Source of the DNA: Pseudoalteromonas piscicida
Lineage (GTDB): Bacteria > Pseudomonadota > Gammaproteobacteria > Enterobacterales > Alteromonadaceae
Direction of reading: 5' to 3'
Assembly (NCBI RefSeq): GCF_002744175.1
Contig: NZ_NKHF01000089.1
Coordinates: 54,782 to 118,781 of the forward strand
Length of the DNA stretch: 64,000 nucleotides
This document shows positions 35,141 to 44,433 of the stretch, piece by piece; the first letter of the stretch is position 1; every line of letters begins with the position of its first letter. Both the position numbers and the translations under genes were made by a program. Under the pieces are notes generated by a model. It was not told the DNA's origin and searched no databases. It saw only the letters and a list, made by a program, of their open reading frames with translations.

Positions 35141-36394
35141 ATGGATAAGAAAATAGAACGTTCAGGATTACAAAAACACCTTAAAAAGGCGGTTGCGGGT
35201 GGGGTACTTTTGGGTATTGCGGCTGCAGCGTTTGCATTCACTAACACTGCCTCTTCAGGTCGCAGTCAACACTTAGCGCTAAGCAGTTTGACGGTAAGCA
35301 CCGTGAGCAAAGGCGCGTTTGTGGACGCCTTGAGTCTGCGCGGTCAGGTCGTGCCAAAAACAACCATTTATTTAGACACCATCGCGGGTGGCCAAGTAGA
35401 AGAGCGCTTGGTAGAGCAGGGGGAGTATGTTGAAGCGGGTCAGCCATTAGTGAGATTGAGTAACACCAGTTTACAGCTAGACGTGATGAGCCGCGAAGCA
35501 CAAGTAACAGAGCAGCTTAACTTCCTAAGAAACACCCAAATGACGATGGCAACTAGTCGTCTTAATTTACGCCGTGACTTGCTGGAAATTGACTTACAAA
35601 TTAGCCATTTGGAACGCCGTTATAAGCAATCTAAACCACTTGTTGAAAAAGGTGTGCTGGCAACCGACAGATTGTCTGAAATCGAGGACGATTTACGGTA
35701 TTACAAGGCTCGAAAGGAACTGACGTTAGAGCGCCAAGCACAAGAAAACTCGATTCGTAAAGTGCAAGTTGAGCAATTGGAAGATAGCGCCGAAATGCTA
35801 CAAAAAAACCTAAAGTTCGCGCGTAAAAATCTCGAAAACCTACTGATCAAAGCCCCTGTATCGGGTTACTTGAGTGAGCTGGATGTTGAAATTGGTGAAT
35901 CAAAGAGTAAAGGGGCGCGGTTAGGCCAAATTGACATTCCAAATGAATACAAGTTGGTTGTGCGCCTCGATGAGTTTTATTTAAACCAGGTACAACCGGA
36001 TATGGCAGTGAATGTGATGCTAGACAGCGGCTTAGTCAGTGCCAAGGTAAGCAAAATTGATAGTCGAGTGACGCAATCACAATTTCAGGTAGAGGTGGCA
36101 CTGCCAAGTGGCCTTAGCGACATCAAGCGCGGCCAAAGCATAGATGTAGAGCTGATGCTTGGCGGCAACAAAGAGAATGCCTTATTGCTAAAACGAGGTG
36201 CATTTTTTACCAGCTCTGGCGGTAATTGGGTATACGTGTTGGCGAGTGATGGCAAAACTGCTGAGCGTCGTGACATTCGCTTAGGTAAGAAAAATCAAGA
36301 TTATTACGAAGTGTTAGACGGCCTATCGCAAGGTGAGCAAGTGATCACCTCAAGCTACAGCAACTTCGATAAAGCGCAACACCTAAATTTCTAA
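35141..36394 (+). CDS. MacA/HlyD-like periplasmic adaptor of an FtsX-type ABC exporter
   Basis: The start at 35141 has AAGAGG seven bases upstream; a GTG two codons earlier is less likely. The 417-residue protein has an N-terminal membrane anchor (AVAGGVLLGIAAAAFAF), a lipoyl domain (GGQVEERLVEQGEYVEAGQPLVRLS), a coiled-coil hairpin (about 115-240) and a second lipoyl half (LLIKAPVSGYLSELDVEIGES). A beta-barrel and membrane-proximal domain end the protein. It should bridge the ABC permeases to TolC. It is first in a four-gene operon under the sigma-54 promoter. Confidence 0.9.
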   Translation: MDKKIERSGLQKHLKKAVAGGVLLGIAAAAFAFTNTASSGRSQHLALSSLTVSTVSKGAFVDALSLRGQVVPKTTIYLDTIAGGQVEERLVEQGEYVEAGQPLVRLSNTSLQLDVMSREAQVTEQLNFLRNTQMTMATSRLNLRRDLLEIDLQISHLERRYKQSKPLVEKGVLATDRLSEIEDDLRYYKARKELTLERQAQENSIRKVQVEQLEDSAEMLQKNLKFARKNLENLLIKAPVSGYLSELDVEIGESKSKGARLGQIDIPNEYKLVVRLDEFYLNQVQPDMAVNVMLDSGLVSAKVSKIDSRVTQSQFQVEVALPSGLSDIKRGQSIDVELMLGGNKENALLLKRGAFFTSSGGNWVYVLASDGKTAERRDIRLGKKNQDYYEVLDGLSQGEQVITSSYSNFDKAQHLNF

Positions 36395-36404
36395 GGATAT
36401 AACA

Positions 36405-37112
36405 ATGATAAAACTAACTAATCTAAACCGTGTATTTCGTACGCAAGACGTTGAAACTACTGCGCTAAATAATATTAACCTAAGTGTCAATGAAGGTGAG
36501 TTTGTGGCCATCATGGGCCCGTCTGGGTGTGGTAAGTCTACCTTATTATCAATCCTTGGAATGTTAGATTCCCCTTCTTCTGGTCAGTTTGAATTTGCGG
36601 GTACTGACATCGCAGGTTACAGCGAGAAGCAGTTATCACAGCTACGTAAAGCATCAATCGGCTTTGTGTTTCAAAGCTTCAATCTTATTGATGAGTTAAC
36701 CGTATTTGAAAACGTGGAGCTACCGCTGCAATACCAAAATATCTCAAAAAGTGAACGTAAGCAGCGCGTAGAAGAAATTTTAAAACGCGTGGCTATTGAC
36801 CACCGAGCCGAACACTTGCCGCAGCAGCTTTCTGGTGGTCAGCAGCAACGTGTTGCGGTAGCAAGAGCATTAGTCATTAACCCAAAACTAATTTTAGCTG
36901 ATGAGCCAACGGGTAACTTGGACTCAAAAAACGGGGAAGAAGTCATGACGATGTTGCGTGAACTTAATAGAGAAGGCACGACCGTTATTATGGTTACGCA
37001 CTCTGAAAAAGAAGGCACATACGCGGACCGACTTGTACGCCTACTCGACGGTCAAGTAATGCTAGACAAAGCTAACACGGTGGGGCAACCACCAAAAACA
37101 GAGGTAGCGTAG
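36405..37112 (+). CDS. ABC transporter ATPase (MacB/LolD-like)
   Basis: The 235-residue protein has Walker A GPSGCGKST, Q-loop FVFQSFNLIDELTVFENVELPL, signature LSGGQQQRVAVARAL, Walker B LILADEPTGNLDS and a switch His in MVTHSEKE. SFNLIDELTV and EPTGNLDS are typical of the MacB/LolD/FtsE group. It energises the two FtsX-type permeases that follow; the gap to the adaptor is 10 bases and to the first permease 2 bases. Confidence 0.94.
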   Translation: MIKLTNLNRVFRTQDVETTALNNINLSVNEGEFVAIMGPSGCGKSTLLSILGMLDSPSSGQFEFAGTDIAGYSEKQLSQLRKASIGFVFQSFNLIDELTVFENVELPLQYQNISKSERKQRVEEILKRVAIDHRAEHLPQQLSGGQQQRVAVARALVINPKLILADEPTGNLDSKNGEEVMTMLRELNREGTTVIMVTHSEKEGTYADRLVRLLDGQVMLDKANTVGQPPKTEVA

Positions 37113-37114
37113 AG

Positions 37115-39511
37115 ATGATAGCAAATTACCTAATAACGGCATTGCGTGCTTTTAGGCAGCAAAAACAGCATTTTATATTAAATGTTTTAGGACTCAGCGT
37201 AGGCCTGGCAGCGGCTATTTTGGTCGCGTTATTTGCCAAAAATGAACTGTCTTATGATAGCCAACAGCCTCACGCTGATCGCGTGTATCGAATTGCACAA
37301 GACTATTCGCAGTTAGGGCTTGGGGTTGTTCCTATTTTTAATTATATCAACGGTACTCGAGCGCTTGAATATAGCCAGGTTGAAGCGGTTTTTGCGCTGA
37401 CGATGGTGGAGTTCACTCGTGAAGCTGAAGTTGATGTGAGTGTGAAAAACCAAGGCTTTAAACTGAATGATCTCTATGGTGCCACGGCAAATATTGAAAG
37501 CTTTATCGACATAGAAACGCTAGCAGGCAATCTTGAAAACGCCATGAGTGTGCCAAATAGCATTGCATTGAGTCTTTCAGAGGCTCAGCGCATTTTTGGC
37601 CGCACCAACGTGATTGGCGAAACTTTACAGCATAAAAATGGCCAATATACGGTAAGAGCGGTTTTTACAGACTTACCTGAAAATACGCATTTCGGCTTTA
37701 AAAACCTAGTTTCTGTAGAGCATGATCCTGCCAATACGGATATTACTTCTAGCTATGTTTATTTACGATTGGCACCGCAAACTGATGTTGCTGCTTTAGA
37801 AAAAACACTGACGGAAAAATACTATTTTGGTGATTTCAAAGGCCGCTTATCGCTGCAGCTACATCCCTTACTGGACTTACATTTTAGCGCAAAATCACCG
37901 TTTGAAATGAAGGTAGGGGGAGCGAAGCAAGTGGTGATGATCTGTGCAGGTTTAAGCGTGTTGTTGATCCTAATTGCTGCTTTCAACTTTATTAATATGA
38001 CGGTGGCACAATCGGCAAAGCGAGCAAAAGAAGTGGGTGTCCGCAAGGCACTTGGCGCTAGCAAATCGCAATTAGTGACACAGTTTTTATCTGAATCTGT
38101 TTTAGTGTCTTTACTATCGATGATCATTGCTTGTGCTTTAGTCGAGTTATTATTGCCTAGTTTTAATAACTTAGTGGGTCGAGCGCTCAGCGTTGATTAT
38201 GGTTCTATTTTTAGTGTTGTTGTGGTCGTGGTTGCTATCGCAGTGGGATTGTTAGCTGGTCTTTATCCTGCGTTCTTTATTTCATCTTTTAGTGCCAAGC
38301 GTGTGCTAAGTGGCGACTTACAGCGTGGAAACACGGCAATTTGGGTACGAAAGAGTTTGCTGACTTTACAGGCTGGTCTCGCAATCGGGCTAATCATTGC
38401 ATCGGTAACACTGCAATATCAGTTAGCACATTTACAGAATTTACCGCTTGGTTATGAAACTGCACAGCGTTTGGTGGTCTCAGAAGTGCCGGTAAAATCA
38501 GCATTAACCAAAGCACCAACATCACTCATCAAGCAGTTTTCAGCGATTGAAGGGGTGAAGCACGTGAGTGTCATTGATACACAGTTGACTCGTTCAATTA
38601 ACAATACATTAGTACCCACTTGGCCCAATGGTGAACAATCGCAATCTTTAACCCCCGTGATTGGTACAGGCTACGAGGTAGTCAAAGGGTTAGGCTTAAC
38701 GTTACTTGCAGGTCGAGACTTTAGTCGTGAGTTTGCCGGTGATTGGGCAAACCGAGTAAATGGGGTAACCACAGTAGGCACTGTTGTTACTGAGTCGATT
38801 GCTAAACAGGCAGGCTACAGCAATGTTGCCGATATGATTGGCAAAACGATTAAAGATACCGGCCGCAATGTGGCAATGCGAGTGGTTGGTGTTGTTGCAG
38901 ACGTAAAAGTGGGAAATGCCCAAGAAGCTAACTCTAATATTATGTTCTTACTTGGCTTCACTTACTTTAATCCAACCTCTGAAGTGATCTTAACGATTGA
39001 GCCACAGCGCTTAGTAAACATTAGACAAGAATTGATTAGCGTATTGGCAAAAACAGCAAATGTGTATGAGCCAGAGATTAACCTACTCTCGGAGAGTTAT
39101 CAGGCTGTGCTCAGTGGTGATAAACGCGTTTCTAAAGTTGTACAGATCTTCACCGGCCTTGCGGTGTTCCTAACTTGTCTGGGCACTTTTGGTCTCGCAT
39201 CCTTTGCCACTGTACGCCGTCAAAAGGAAGTGGCTGTGCGCAAAGTATTAGGGGCTTCTCGTTTTAGCATTGTGAATATCTTAGCAAAAGAGTTTCTTAC
39301 CCTAGTGGCTGTCAGCATCGCTATTGCTTATCCCGTAACGTACTGGTTGGTCGGTGATTGGCTTGCAAACTTCAACGATAGAATAGAGCAGGCGGTGTGG
39401 GTATATGGTGTTGCTGCTTTGGTCGTTGCTGGGATCACCTGGTTGACGGTGGCTACCCTTGCCTTTAAAGCAGCGAGTACGCGTCCGTCATTAATTCTGC
39501 GGTACGAATAA
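37115..39511 (+). CDS. FtsX/MacB-type ABC permease 1
   Basis: The 798-residue protein has an N-terminal helix (NVLGLSVGLAAAILVALFAKNELSYD), a periplasmic MacB-type domain (about 45-260), three helices with the FtsX motif AKRAKEVGVRKALGASKSQLVTQFL, and a second periplasmic domain (about 430-640). Three C-terminal helices with RRQKEVAVRKVLGASRFSIVN end it. The duplicated FtsX layout is that of large permeases exporting antimicrobial peptides or lipoprotein-like substrates. It is a paralogue of the next gene; the last 153 bases of the two are nearly identical. The substrate is unknown. Confidence 0.9.
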   Translation: MIANYLITALRAFRQQKQHFILNVLGLSVGLAAAILVALFAKNELSYDSQQPHADRVYRIAQDYSQLGLGVVPIFNYINGTRALEYSQVEAVFALTMVEFTREAEVDVSVKNQGFKLNDLYGATANIESFIDIETLAGNLENAMSVPNSIALSLSEAQRIFGRTNVIGETLQHKNGQYTVRAVFTDLPENTHFGFKNLVSVEHDPANTDITSSYVYLRLAPQTDVAALEKTLTEKYYFGDFKGRLSLQLHPLLDLHFSAKSPFEMKVGGAKQVVMICAGLSVLLILIAAFNFINMTVAQSAKRAKEVGVRKALGASKSQLVTQFLSESVLVSLLSMIIACALVELLLPSFNNLVGRALSVDYGSIFSVVVVVVAIAVGLLAGLYPAFFISSFSAKRVLSGDLQRGNTAIWVRKSLLTLQAGLAIGLIIASVTLQYQLAHLQNLPLGYETAQRLVVSEVPVKSALTKAPTSLIKQFSAIEGVKHVSVIDTQLTRSINNTLVPTWPNGEQSQSLTPVIGTGYEVVKGLGLTLLAGRDFSREFAGDWANRVNGVTTVGTVVTESIAKQAGYSNVADMIGKTIKDTGRNVAMRVVGVVADVKVGNAQEANSNIMFLLGFTYFNPTSEVILTIEPQRLVNIRQELISVLAKTANVYEPEINLLSESYQAVLSGDKRVSKVVQIFTGLAVFLTCLGTFGLASFATVRRQKEVAVRKVLGASRFSIVNILAKEFLTLVAVSIAIAYPVTYWLVGDWLANFNDRIEQAVWVYGVAALVVAGITWLTVATLAFKAASTRPSLILRYE
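39359..39511 (+). repeat. Near-identical 153-bp tail shared with permease 2 (copy 1)
   Basis: This 3' end of permease 1 matches 41804-41956 with only four mismatches by my count (97%). The upstream parts of the two genes are much more diverged. The pattern points to gene conversion or recombination between tandem paralogues. Confidence 0.88.
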
Positions 39512-39523
39512 CACATTGTTTGC

Positions 39524-39547
39524 GCGGCCGTTTTTAGGCCGCTTTTG
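39524..39547 (+). terminator. Attenuator-like hairpin between the two permeases
   Basis: GCGGCC and GGCCGC form a 6-bp GC stem around GTTTTTA, followed by TTTTGCG. It lies 12 bases after permease 1 and 22 before permease 2. It may reduce transcription of the second permease. Confidence 0.55.
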
Positions 39548-39568
39548 CGTTTCGTTTAAGGAAAAAAC

Positions 39569-41956
39569 ATGCTGATTGTCAATTTAAGTACTGCGTTACG
39601 AGTGGCGAAAAAACAAAAACTTCACTTTGCTCTCAATGTGCTAGGGTTTTCATTGGGTGTGTCTGCTGCATTTTTGATCTTGCTTTACACGCTTCATGAA
39701 CTGTCATTCGATCGGTTTCAGCCAAATGCTGAACAGGTATATCGCGCCGAAGTAGACTTTTCACCACTTGGTCTGGGCACCATTCCAACCGTTAACTATC
39801 CCCGTCTGCTCAAAGCCAAAGATCTTGCACAAGTCGACGACATATTTGCGCTATTTCGTGCAAAAAATTATGACCCTGCGCTAGGTTATGTGCGTTCTGG
39901 CGAGAGCTCTTTTCAGTTGCATAATTTATATGTTGCTTCAAGTAATATCATGAGCTTCATCGACCTCAAGGTCTTAGGTGGCGATATTGAACAAGCGTTG
40001 AGTAAGCCAGAGCAATTGGCATTGAGTCGCACTGAAGCCACGCGTTTGTTTGGGCACCTAGATGTAGTTGGGCAACGTTTAGATTATAAAGATGGTGTAT
40101 ACACAGTTGCTGCAGTTTTTGAAGATTTACCCCCTAATACTCATTTTGCATTTGATAGCCTGATTTACACCAACAAGACCAGCGAAAACTTAAATATGCA
40201 CATGCATTATGTGTATTTACGCCTAAATAGCACCAATGACATTGAGGCATTGGAACAGGCTGTCACAGATTTATTTGTGGTGGGGCCAGAAAAAGATATG
40301 TTATCGATTAACCTAACGTCTCTTCTAGACCTGCATCTATATCATGATGAACTATCAGAGATGCGTGCTGGTGGCAATGTTCAAGCTATCATTGTGAGTG
40401 TAATACTCAGCTTTGCTCTGCTGAGCGTCGCTGCTATCAATTTTATTAACCTGAGTATTGCGCAAAGTGGCAGTCGAATTAAAGAAGTGGGGATCAGAAA
40501 GTCACTTGGCGCGTCAAGGGCGCAGTTATTCTGCCAGTTTATCTGCGAATTTTTGATTATTGCCCTAGTAACACTTGTCGTTAGTGCCGCAATGATTGAA
40601 TTGAGCTTACCTAGGTTTAATCATTTGGTTGATAGAACACTTAATTTTACTTTTTTTAGCTGGCAGGGTGGGCTTCTTGTAGCTTTGTCACTCATTGTCA
40701 GTTTGCTCGCGGGGATTTATCCTGCGCTCTATCTCTCGAAATTAAACCCAAAATTAATGTTGTCGGGTCAATCCTCCATATCTGGCGGTGCCTTGTGGTT
40801 GCGAAAAATATTGCTCATGTCTCAATTTATTGTCGCTACTGCTTTGATTGTTGGTGCTATAACGCTGCCACGACAGCTCAGCTTTTTGCAAACCTTGTCG
40901 CCAGGTTATAACGTAGAAAATCGTTTATATATAAGAGAGTTACCAAAAGACGCTATACTTGCTGGCCCGCACTCGCAGGTGCTAGATGCAGTGCGAAATA
41001 TTGATGGGGTGAAACAAGTGGGCCCCCTGGATACGGACTTAACCCATGATATTCAATACAGCTTTACCCCGATACTACCAAATGGTGAAGAGTCGGCAGA
41101 AGCCATCGCCGGTATAGGCGTCGGCTTTAATGCTGTATCGCAACTCGGCTTAGAGTTAATCGCAGGGCGGGATTTTTCACCAGAATATGCATCAGATTGG
41201 TACACACGACGAGGAGATGAGCGCACTATTAGTATTATTGTTACGGAGTCTGTCACTAAGCTTGCAGGCTTTGCTTCGCCTCAACATATAATCGGAGAAA
41301 CCATGCGTCGTGGAAGTTTAACGATGACGGTGGTGGGAGTGGTGAAGGATATACAAATCGGTGGTGCTAAGCGCAATAACTCCGTGGCGATGTTGTTGCC
41401 AGGGTATAGTCTAGTACCAACAGCTGCTATTTTGATAGAAATCGATAAATCAAAACAACAATATGTGACGCAACAGCTTACCCAGCTGCTCGCCTCAAGG
41501 TTGGGTATTTATGAACCTAACATTGAAGATTTGGGAGCAAATTTTAGCGCAAATTTTAATGAAGACGCCCGCTTTATTCAGATTGTGCAAACATTTAGCT
41601 TACTTACACTATGCCTTGCTATATTAGGTGTGATTGGGCTGACCTCCTTTACAGTGTTAAAGCGGCAAAAAGAAGTGGCTGTACGTAAAGTGCTAGGGGC
41701 ATCACGGCTGAGTATCGTCAATATGCTAGCGAGAGACTTTTTGGTTTTAGTTATATTGAGCATTGCCATTGCGTACCCACTTGCCTATTGGTTGGTTGGT
41801 GAGTGGCTTGCAAACTTCAACGATAGAATAGAGCAGGCGGTGTGGGTATATGGTGTTGCTGCTTTGGTCGTTGCTGGGATCACCTGGTTGACAGTGGCTA
41901 TCCTTGCCTTTAAAGCAGCGAGTACGCGTCCGTCATTAATTCTGCGGTATGAGTAA
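39569..41956 (+). CDS. FtsX/MacB-type ABC permease 2
   Basis: The 795-residue protein repeats the architecture of permease 1: N-terminal helix (NVLGFSLGVSAAFLILLYTLHELSFDRF), first MacB-like domain, FtsX helices with GSRIKEVGIRKSLGASRAQLFCQF, second periplasmic domain, and C-terminal helices with KRQKEVAVRKVLGASRLSIVN. It could form a heterodimer with permease 1 on the shared ATPase. The start at 39569 follows AAGGAAAAA. The end of the gene was probably copied from, or to, permease 1. Confidence 0.9.
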   Translation: MLIVNLSTALRVAKKQKLHFALNVLGFSLGVSAAFLILLYTLHELSFDRFQPNAEQVYRAEVDFSPLGLGTIPTVNYPRLLKAKDLAQVDDIFALFRAKNYDPALGYVRSGESSFQLHNLYVASSNIMSFIDLKVLGGDIEQALSKPEQLALSRTEATRLFGHLDVVGQRLDYKDGVYTVAAVFEDLPPNTHFAFDSLIYTNKTSENLNMHMHYVYLRLNSTNDIEALEQAVTDLFVVGPEKDMLSINLTSLLDLHLYHDELSEMRAGGNVQAIIVSVILSFALLSVAAINFINLSIAQSGSRIKEVGIRKSLGASRAQLFCQFICEFLIIALVTLVVSAAMIELSLPRFNHLVDRTLNFTFFSWQGGLLVALSLIVSLLAGIYPALYLSKLNPKLMLSGQSSISGGALWLRKILLMSQFIVATALIVGAITLPRQLSFLQTLSPGYNVENRLYIRELPKDAILAGPHSQVLDAVRNIDGVKQVGPLDTDLTHDIQYSFTPILPNGEESAEAIAGIGVGFNAVSQLGLELIAGRDFSPEYASDWYTRRGDERTISIIVTESVTKLAGFASPQHIIGETMRRGSLTMTVVGVVKDIQIGGAKRNNSVAMLLPGYSLVPTAAILIEIDKSKQQYVTQQLTQLLASRLGIYEPNIEDLGANFSANFNEDARFIQIVQTFSLLTLCLAILGVIGLTSFTVLKRQKEVAVRKVLGASRLSIVNMLARDFLVLVILSIAIAYPLAYWLVGEWLANFNDRIEQAVWVYGVAALVVAGITWLTVAILAFKAASTRPSLILRYE
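41804..41956 (+). repeat. Near-identical 153-bp tail shared with permease 1 (copy 2)
   Basis: It is the partner of 39359-39511. The translated ends differ by one residue (WLTVAILAF here, WLTVATLAF in permease 1). The 2445-bp spacing equals the distance between the two stop codons, so recombination between the copies would delete one permease cleanly. Confidence 0.88.
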
Positions 41957-42061
41957 AAAGAGCGACTGACGAAAGTTATCAGCGCTAAGTTATTGTCAAT
42001 TTAGTGTCAAAAACCATAGTTACACTGGGGTTAATTCATCTGTGAATAACAAGGTGTAGCT

Positions 42062-43402
42062 ATGGCTAAGACCGCCTCTCGTCTTCGTAAAAGAACTGCT
42101 AGTTCACTTTGGATTGGCGTTTATAATTGCATTCTTGTGTTATTGTTACCGTTAATTTCACTGATCTTATTAAAAAAGTGGCTTTGTAAACCAGGCTATA
42201 AAAAGCATTTCGTGCAGCGCCTCGGTATCTTTAATTGCAACCCATTATCTGCGTGTATTCATTTACATGGCGTGTCTGTTGGTGAGTGCTCCGCCATTGC
42301 GAAACTGATTCCCGAACTGCGTAGACAACATCCTCACCTACCCATCGTTTTTACTTGCACTACAGTGGCAGGCTCACACTATATTGAGCGCCATTGGGGG
42401 GGCCAAGTTATCCATACCTATCTCCCATTGGATTTTCAGTTAACCGTGGGGGCGTTCTTAAACCACTTTAATCCCGTATTAACGATGTCGGTAGAGATGG
42501 AGTGGTGGCCTAACCTAATCCGCCAAGCACGCAATCGTGGCAGTCGAGTAATGCTGGTGAATGCCCGTATGACAGAAAGATCTAAGCATCGCTATAACAA
42601 AATGTTAGGCCTTTTCACTTTTATGGTGTCAAAAGTACATAAAATACTGCCGCAGAGTGAACGCAGTTATCAAGCTTTTCGCGATTTGGGCGTACCGCCA
42701 GAAAAGTTGATGTTATGTGGGAATATTAAGTATGACTGGCCGGAACTAAAGCGAGCGGATCCTACTCAAAAGCCTGCGCGGTTAACATGGGTTGCTGGCA
42801 GCACTCACGATACCGAAGAGGTGGCTGTTATTGTGGCGCACAAGCAATTACTAGCACACACCTCAACAGCGCAGCTTATCATCGCACCGCGTCACCCTGA
42901 GCGGTTTGAGCAAGTATGGCAACTACTCAAAGCAAGTTCACTGCGTTGTCAGCGCTATTCTATGCAACCAGAAATAGACCCGACGACCCAAGTATACCTC
43001 CTTGATACTATGGGTAAGCTCTTTTCATTTTATCGCGCTGCCCATGTTGCTTTTATCGGTGGCTCTTTGGTGAAGCTTGGCGGTCATAACCCTGCCGAAG
43101 CCGTGGTACAAGGAGCGGCTGTCGTAATGGGGTCAAGTAGGAGGAACTGTGAAGATATTTGTTCGCCATTGCTGGCAGCAGGCGCGCTAAGAGATGGTCA
43201 AGAACCACAGCAAATAGCGCACAGTGTCTTGGCGTGTTGGCAAAATAATGCAAATACGGTAATGCAGGTTAAAGCGGGTCAAGCGGCGATTGCAGCTCAC
43301 GACGGTGCACTACAAAAAACCACAAAACAAGTGCTATATCAGCTACAAAAGGCGCATCAGTCGAAGCGCAAAATGCATTTATACCCCATGGTGATCAGAT
43401 AA
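42062..43402 (+). CDS. waaA: 3-deoxy-D-manno-octulosonic acid (KDO) transferase
   Basis: The 446-residue protein has an N-terminal membrane anchor (YNCILVLLLPLISLILLKKW) and the GT-B fold of KdtA/WaaA. HLHGVSVGECSAIAKLIPELR and TCTTVAGSHYI lie in the N-domain, EMEWWPNLIRQARNRGSRVMLVNARM in the middle and FIGGSLVKLGGHNPAEA in the nucleotide-sugar site. It transfers KDO from CMP-KDO to lipid IVA at the cytoplasmic face. The next two genes for lipopolysaccharide core follow after 2 bases. Family GVSVGE and GHNPAEA motifs are intact; about 20 basic residues before the anchor are an extension. Confidence 0.93.
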   Translation: MAKTASRLRKRTASSLWIGVYNCILVLLLPLISLILLKKWLCKPGYKKHFVQRLGIFNCNPLSACIHLHGVSVGECSAIAKLIPELRRQHPHLPIVFTCTTVAGSHYIERHWGGQVIHTYLPLDFQLTVGAFLNHFNPVLTMSVEMEWWPNLIRQARNRGSRVMLVNARMTERSKHRYNKMLGLFTFMVSKVHKILPQSERSYQAFRDLGVPPEKLMLCGNIKYDWPELKRADPTQKPARLTWVAGSTHDTEEVAVIVAHKQLLAHTSTAQLIIAPRHPERFEQVWQLLKASSLRCQRYSMQPEIDPTTQVYLLDTMGKLFSFYRAAHVAFIGGSLVKLGGHNPAEAVVQGAAVVMGSSRRNCEDICSPLLAAGALRDGQEPQQIAHSVLACWQNNANTVMQVKAGQAAIAAHDGALQKTTKQVLYQLQKAHQSKRKMHLYPMVIR

Positions 43403-43404
43403 GC

Positions 43405-44433
43405 ATGCAATATCATAATATTCTTATTGTACGGCTAAGCGCCATTGGCGATATCGTGATGGCTTCTGGCCTTATCTCAGCGCTAAAAACATGTTATCCA
43501 GAAGCAAAACTCAGCTGGCTGGCAGAGCCTGCGGGTGCATCCTTACTACAACAAAACCCATTACTTGATGAAGTGATCCTTTGGCCACGTAGCGAATGGC
43601 AAAAGACGCGTAAAGCACAGGGTCTGATAGCCTTGCTGAAGCAAATTCGTTCTTTTAAGCAAATGCTTGCTAGTCGAGAGTTTGACTTGGTGCTTGACGC
43701 CCAAGGACTTCTCAAAAGTGGCGTGTTGGCATGGCTTTGTGGTGCTAAATATAAAGTTGGCATTAATAGCCGCGAAGGTAGCCAATGGCTAATGAATAAG
43801 GTGGTAAGCGTTCCTTGGTCTGCAGATATTAGCTCTGAATATCGAGCAGCGGCACGGTTTTTCGGCGCCCCAGAAACGGCATTTCAGTACTCCCTTATTG
43901 CCGCCAACGAAACCCAACAGCGCGTAGCTTTGCTGTTATCCGAACACACCAAAAACCAACCTTATGTGGTGTTTTGCCCGTTTACCACTCGTGCACAAAA
44001 GCATTGGTTAGACGAGTATTGGTCTGAGTTGTATAAACAAGTAAAGCAGTCGTTATGTGACACCATCATTATGTTAGGGGGACCAAGCGATATTGCTCAC
44101 AGCGAGCGCTTGGCTCGGCAGATGCCTGAGGTGATAAACCTAACAGGTAAAACACAGCTGTTGGAATGCAGTGAAATTATTCGGGGGGCTAAAGGCGTGA
44201 TTGGCGTAGATACTGGGCTTACGCATATGGCAATGGCCCATCAAACCCCAGTGATTGCTTTATTCGGCTCAACCTTACCGTATGAAAACACCTTTAGCTC
44301 GACTGCCAAAGTGCTCAGCGACAAACTTGCTTGCTCGCCGTGCAAGCGCAGGCCGACCTGTGAGGCTCGTTACGATTGTATGGCCGGACTGACACCCCAA
44401 AGAGTGTCACAAGCATTAGGAGAAGTGCTATGA
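43405..44433 (+). CDS. Glycosyltransferase family 9 (heptosyltransferase-like)
   Basis: The 342-residue protein begins NILIVRLSAIGDIVMASGLISALK, the family 9 signature, and has VLDAQGLLKSGVLAWLCG, KHWLDEYWSEL and GVDTGLTHMAMAHQTPVIALFGST, the ADP-heptose site of WaaC/WaaF. The closing CSPCKRRPTCEARYDCM is the usual Cys-rich end. It should add heptose to KDO of the inner core. WaaC is most likely from the LSAIGD start, but a WaaF/WaaQ-like role cannot be excluded. It overlaps the next gene by ATGA. Confidence 0.88.
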   Translation: MQYHNILIVRLSAIGDIVMASGLISALKTCYPEAKLSWLAEPAGASLLQQNPLLDEVILWPRSEWQKTRKAQGLIALLKQIRSFKQMLASREFDLVLDAQGLLKSGVLAWLCGAKYKVGINSREGSQWLMNKVVSVPWSADISSEYRAAARFFGAPETAFQYSLIAANETQQRVALLLSEHTKNQPYVVFCPFTTRAQKHWLDEYWSELYKQVKQSLCDTIIMLGGPSDIAHSERLARQMPEVINLTGKTQLLECSEIIRGAKGVIGVDTGLTHMAMAHQTPVIALFGSTLPYENTFSSTAKVLSDKLACSPCKRRPTCEARYDCMAGLTPQRVSQALGEVL

